From assembly GCA_902826505.1 (NCBI GenBank), contig CADEFG010000220.1:1-7810 (forward strand): 7,810 nt of DNA. The letters are read 5' to 3'. The notes beneath the pieces are model-generated. The model had not been told where the DNA came from and ran no database searches. It saw nothing but the letters and a program-made list of their open reading frames with translations. Shown here in pieces: positions 5,734 to 7,810 of the stretch (the first letter of the stretch is position 1; every line of letters begins with the position of its first letter). The position numbers and the translations under genes were made by a program. Origin of the DNA: an uncultured Acidobacteriota bacterium. Its GTDB lineage: Bacteria > Acidobacteriota > Blastocatellia > Pyrinomonadales > Pyrinomonadaceae.

Positions 5734-7227
5734 ATGAAGGAAAACAATCAAAAAAAAGTTGTCATCATTGGTGCCGGTCCTGCCGGTTTGACTGCTGCTT
5801 ATCAGCTTTGTAAAGAAAATGTTGAGTCGGTCGTTCTCGAAAAAGATACGGTCGTCGGCGGCATCTCGCGGACGGTCAATTACAAAGGCTATCTTTACGA
5901 CATCGGCGGACACCGTTTTTTCACCAAAGTCAAAGCCGTTGACGAAATGTGGCGTGAAGTGATGGGCGAGAAAAAATTTCTGCATCGCTCGCGGTTGTCG
6001 CGTATCTACTACAATAAGAAGTTTTTTTACTATCCGCTGAAAGCAACCAACGCGCTTTTGGGTTTGGGAATTTTAAATAGCTTTTTGATGCTTGGCAGTT
6101 ATATGAAAGCACAGGTCTTTCCGATCAAAAATGAAGTCTCGTTTGAAGATTGGATCAGCAACCGCTTTGGCAAAAGGCTCTACAATACCTTTTTCAAAAC
6201 CTACACGGAAAAAGTTTGGGGCATTCCCTGTAACGAGATTTCGGCGGACTGGGCAGCCCAGCGCATCAAAGGTTTATCATTGATCGAAACCATCAAGAAC
6301 GCGCTTCTTTCGGCGCAACCCAAAAACAAAGGCGACATCATTAAAACCTTGATCGATTCGTTTGATTATCCCGAAAAAGGTCCCGGACAAATGTGGGAAA
6401 TGGTTGCCGAAAGCATTCAAAAACGCGGAAGCGAACTGAAAATGAAATCGAGCGTCGAAGGCATTGTCTGGCAAAAGGGCAAAGTCACCGCGCTCGAGCT
6501 CGATGTTGACGGAAAGAAAGAAACGGTTGCCGGAACGGATTTTATCAGCAGTATGCCGATTCAGGAATTAGTGCGAAAGATGAAGCCCGAACCGCCAGCC
6601 GAAGTCAAAGAAGCGGCTGACAAACTCGGTTACAGAGATTTTTTGACCGTTTCGTTAATCGTCAACAAACCTGATCTGTTCCAAGATAATTGGATCTATA
6701 TTCACGATTCGGCGGTCAAGGTCGGCAGAATCCAAAACTTCAAAAACTGGAGCCCCGAGATGGTTCCCGACCCGAACAAAACTTGTCTCGGATTAGAATA
6801 TTTTTGCTTTGAAGGCGACGGTTTATGGACGACTTCGGATGAAGAGTTAATAAAACTGGCAACCAAAGAGCTCGGAGTTTTAGGATTGGTTGACCCGAAA
6901 GATGTCGAGGACGGCGCGGTTGTCAGAATGCCGAAAGCCTATCCGATCTATGATTCGGTTTATGTCGAAGCCGTCAATACGATTCGCGAGTTTTTAACCG
7001 GACTTGGTAACTTATACCTGGTTGGCAGAAACGGCATGCACAAATATAATAATCAAGACCACTCGATGCTGACCGCAATGTTATCGGTCAAAAATATTTT
7101 GGGTGCCAACTATGACGTTTGGGAAGTAAATGTGGATAATGAATATCATGAAGAGATCAAAGAAACGGATGAAGATCTTTCTTTGGTCGCTTCGACACAA
7201 CCGATGGTTCCGAAAAGGATTGCTTAA
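5734..7227 (+). CDS. FAD-dependent UDP-galactopyranose-mutase-like enzyme
   Basis: A flavoprotein of the UGM/protoporphyrinogen-oxidase fold, 497 aa and cytoplasmic. The N-terminal dinucleotide fold has GAGPAGL (13-19), Glu36 for the FAD ribose and GGISR (42-46). These are followed by YLYDIGGHRFF (53-63), FEDWI, TEKVWGIP (158-165), ADWAAQRIKG (171-180), RIQNFKNWSP (332-341) and the C-terminal FAD motif NLYLVGRNGMHKYNNQDHS (426-444). Compared from memory with the Aspergillus-type UGM, the segments match in order. Arg177 and Arg332 fall where that enzyme has its two diphosphate-binding arginines. Ring contraction of a UDP-sugar is therefore plausible, but the substrate is unknown and a true oxidase role is not excluded. 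The start ATG 5734 lies 24 bases after the previous stop and lacks a visible Shine-Dalgarno sequence. The acidic C-terminal tail beyond about 460 exceeds bacterial UGM length (about 370-400). It is co-directional with the small membrane genes on each side. Confidence 0.9.
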   Translation: MKENNQKKVVIIGAGPAGLTAAYQLCKENVESVVLEKDTVVGGISRTVNYKGYLYDIGGHRFFTKVKAVDEMWREVMGEKKFLHRSRLSRIYYNKKFFYYPLKATNALLGLGILNSFLMLGSYMKAQVFPIKNEVSFEDWISNRFGKRLYNTFFKTYTEKVWGIPCNEISADWAAQRIKGLSLIETIKNALLSAQPKNKGDIIKTLIDSFDYPEKGPGQMWEMVAESIQKRGSELKMKSSVEGIVWQKGKVTALELDVDGKKETVAGTDFISSMPIQELVRKMKPEPPAEVKEAADKLGYRDFLTVSLIVNKPDLFQDNWIYIHDSAVKVGRIQNFKNWSPEMVPDPNKTCLGLEYFCFEGDGLWTTSDEELIKLATKELGVLGLVDPKDVEDGAVVRMPKAYPIYDSVYVEAVNTIREFLTGLGNLYLVGRNGMHKYNNQDHSMLTAMLSVKNILGANYDVWEVNVDNEYHEEIKETDEDLSLVASTQPMVPKRIA

Positions 7228-7230
7228 ACA

Positions 7231-7611
7231 ATGAGTATAAATCAGGAAACAGAATCGCCAACATTCCAACAACAAATTGAAATGACAAAACCACGACCGA
7301 CCGAAGCCGAAGACCAAATTCTAAAAAAAGCCGTTCTGCGTTTGAACGGTCATATCCTGGGTTTTGTTCTCGGCTTTATCGGCGCGCTGATCATTTTTGT
7401 CGCGACCATTTGGCTGGTCATCAAAGGCGGCGAGAACGTCGGTGCGCATCTCGGTTTGCTCGGTAATTTTTTTGTTGGCTATGACGTAACTTTTGTCGGC
7501 AGTTTAATTGGCGCGGCTTACGGATTTGTCGCGGGCTACCTGAGCGGTCTCTTGATCGGGTGGATTTACAACGCCGTGGTTTTCTTAAAGACGCCGAAAT
7601 CCCAACGATAA
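7231..7611 (+). CDS. Small membrane protein, copy 2 (paralogue of the gene at 5317), unknown function
   Basis: A 126-residue protein that begins three bases after the flavoprotein stop, with AAGGAT (7215-7220) inside the preceding gene as a probable ribosome-binding site, so the two are likely co-translated. It has a polar N-terminus (1-38), helix 1 at about 41-64 ending VIKGG, GYDVTF (83-88), GSLIG (90-94), helix 2 at about 91-112 ending GWIYN, and a short basic tail (KTPKSQR). It shares about 48% identity with copy 1 over the membrane core by ungapped hand count, while the N-termini differ. Conservation is concentrated in IKGG, GY-x-x-TF-x-GSLIG and YGFV, which suggests a functional motif and not merely hydrophobicity. 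Function is unknown. Two diverged copies may form a heteromer with each other. Confidence 0.85.
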   Translation: MSINQETESPTFQQQIEMTKPRPTEAEDQILKKAVLRLNGHILGFVLGFIGALIIFVATIWLVIKGGENVGAHLGLLGNFFVGYDVTFVGSLIGAAYGFVAGYLSGLLIGWIYNAVVFLKTPKSQR

Positions 7612-7614
7612 AAA

Positions 7615-7626
7615 GAATCTAAAATT
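7615..7626 (+). repeat. Direct repeat GAATCTAAAATT, copy 2, with an inverted partner downstream
   Basis: An exact second copy of the 12-mer at 5304-5315, starting three bases after the stop of small membrane gene 2. In addition its AATCTAAAAT (7616-7625) is inverted as ATTTTAGATT at 7687-7696, so the RNA between could close into a stem-loop of about 80 nt that encloses the hairpin at 7639-7660. Confidence 0.4.
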
Positions 7627-7638
7627 AACTCAGAAGCC

Positions 7639-7660
7639 CGGAACGACAGTTTCTGTTCCG
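7639..7660 (+). repeat. Short hairpin CGGAAC/GTTCCG before the last ORF
   Basis: CGGAAC (7639-7644) pairs perfectly with GTTCCG (7655-7660) around a ten-base loop. No T-run follows (TCACAATG), so it is not a convincing terminator. It ends five bases before the ATG at 7666, where it could affect initiation or simply reflect chance. Confidence 0.35.
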
Positions 7661-7665
7661 TCACA

Positions 7666-7810
7666 ATGCGAATTAAATCGCCCCGCATTTTAGATTTAAG
7701 GGACGATTTAGTTGGCTTCGGCGATCTCACAAACAGATTAACCCAAACTTATCGCACCGCCCCGCGCACAGATAAAGAAAGAATGCTTACGGAACCTAAA
7801 AGTAGATTTA
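7666..7810 (+). CDS. Probable start of a further gene, truncated by the window edge; unrecognised
   Basis: From the ATG at 7666 the frame stays open for 48 codons to the window end. The product is charged and non-membrane in the visible part, beginning MRIKSPRILDLRDDL and containing DKERMLTEPKSRF. I do not recognise a family. The frame is also open back to the stop at 7609-7611, but this ATG is the first usual start codon in it. No good ribosome-binding site is visible. GGAAC at 7640-7644 is too far away and lies in a hairpin. The mixed codon use looks coding rather than like the AT-rich spacer at 2938-3944. It would continue the plus-strand block 54 bases after small membrane gene 2. Confidence 0.5.
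   Translation, partial: MRIKSPRILDLRDDLVGFGDLTNRLTQTYRTAPRTDKERMLTEPKSRF

Noticed and set aside
5713..5985. Minus-strand frame over the start of the flavoenzyme gene
   Set aside because: It covers the FAD-binding Rossmann motif on the other strand and has no independent support.
1..7810. CRISPR array, tRNA/rRNA gene, insertion sequence or attachment site
   Set aside because: No regularly spaced repeats, cloverleaf-like or rRNA-like segments, transposase ORFs or terminal inverted repeats were seen on reading both strands.

Overview
The window is an accessory cell-surface polysaccharide locus from a bacterium that probably has a Gram-negative-type envelope. The evidence is an undecaprenyl-phosphate sugar transferase, a nucleotide-sugar aminotransferase, a Wzt-type ABC exporter ATPase with a C-terminal glycan-binding region, a UDP-galactopyranose-mutase-like flavoprotein and a sigma-54-type regulator. 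Sampled coding lines are in the mid-40s % GC (28 of 60 bases at 5761-5820), while the long intergenic gap is much more AT-rich (12 of 60 at 3181-3240). The taxon cannot be fixed from this. An Acidobacteriota-like or similar environmental lineage is only a guess.

Layout. (1) 1-1469, plus strand: the 3' part of a DegT/DnrJ/EryC1/StrS aminotransferase, then an overlapping PglC/WcaJ-type sugar-1-phosphate transferase, closed by a strong bidirectional terminator at 1483-1520. (2) 1549-2937, minus strand: an NtrC-family regulator (receiver, sigma-54 AAA+, Fis-type HTH) whose receiver has lost its phosphoacceptor Asp (Glu54). (3) 2938-3944: about 1 kb of AT-rich divergent intergenic DNA with one small candidate ORF, one sigma-70-like promoter and a foldable leader. 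(4) 3945-7611, plus strand: a closely packed group consisting of the Wzt-like ATPase (TTG start), small membrane protein copy 1, the UGM-like FAD enzyme, and small membrane protein copy 2, which is paralogous to copy 1. (5) 7666 to the edge: the start of a probable further gene.

How they may work together (inference). The aminotransferase would make a 4-amino (or related) nucleotide sugar and the sugar transferase would load the first sugar-phosphate onto the lipid carrier. The finished lipid-linked glycan would be exported by a Wzm/Wzt transporter, of which only the ATPase lies here. The UGM-like enzyme may supply a furanose or other rearranged sugar. The duplicated small membrane proteins flanking it have no known job and are the least explained part of the locus. 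The regulator sits between the two plus-strand blocks and looks able to act without phosphorylation.
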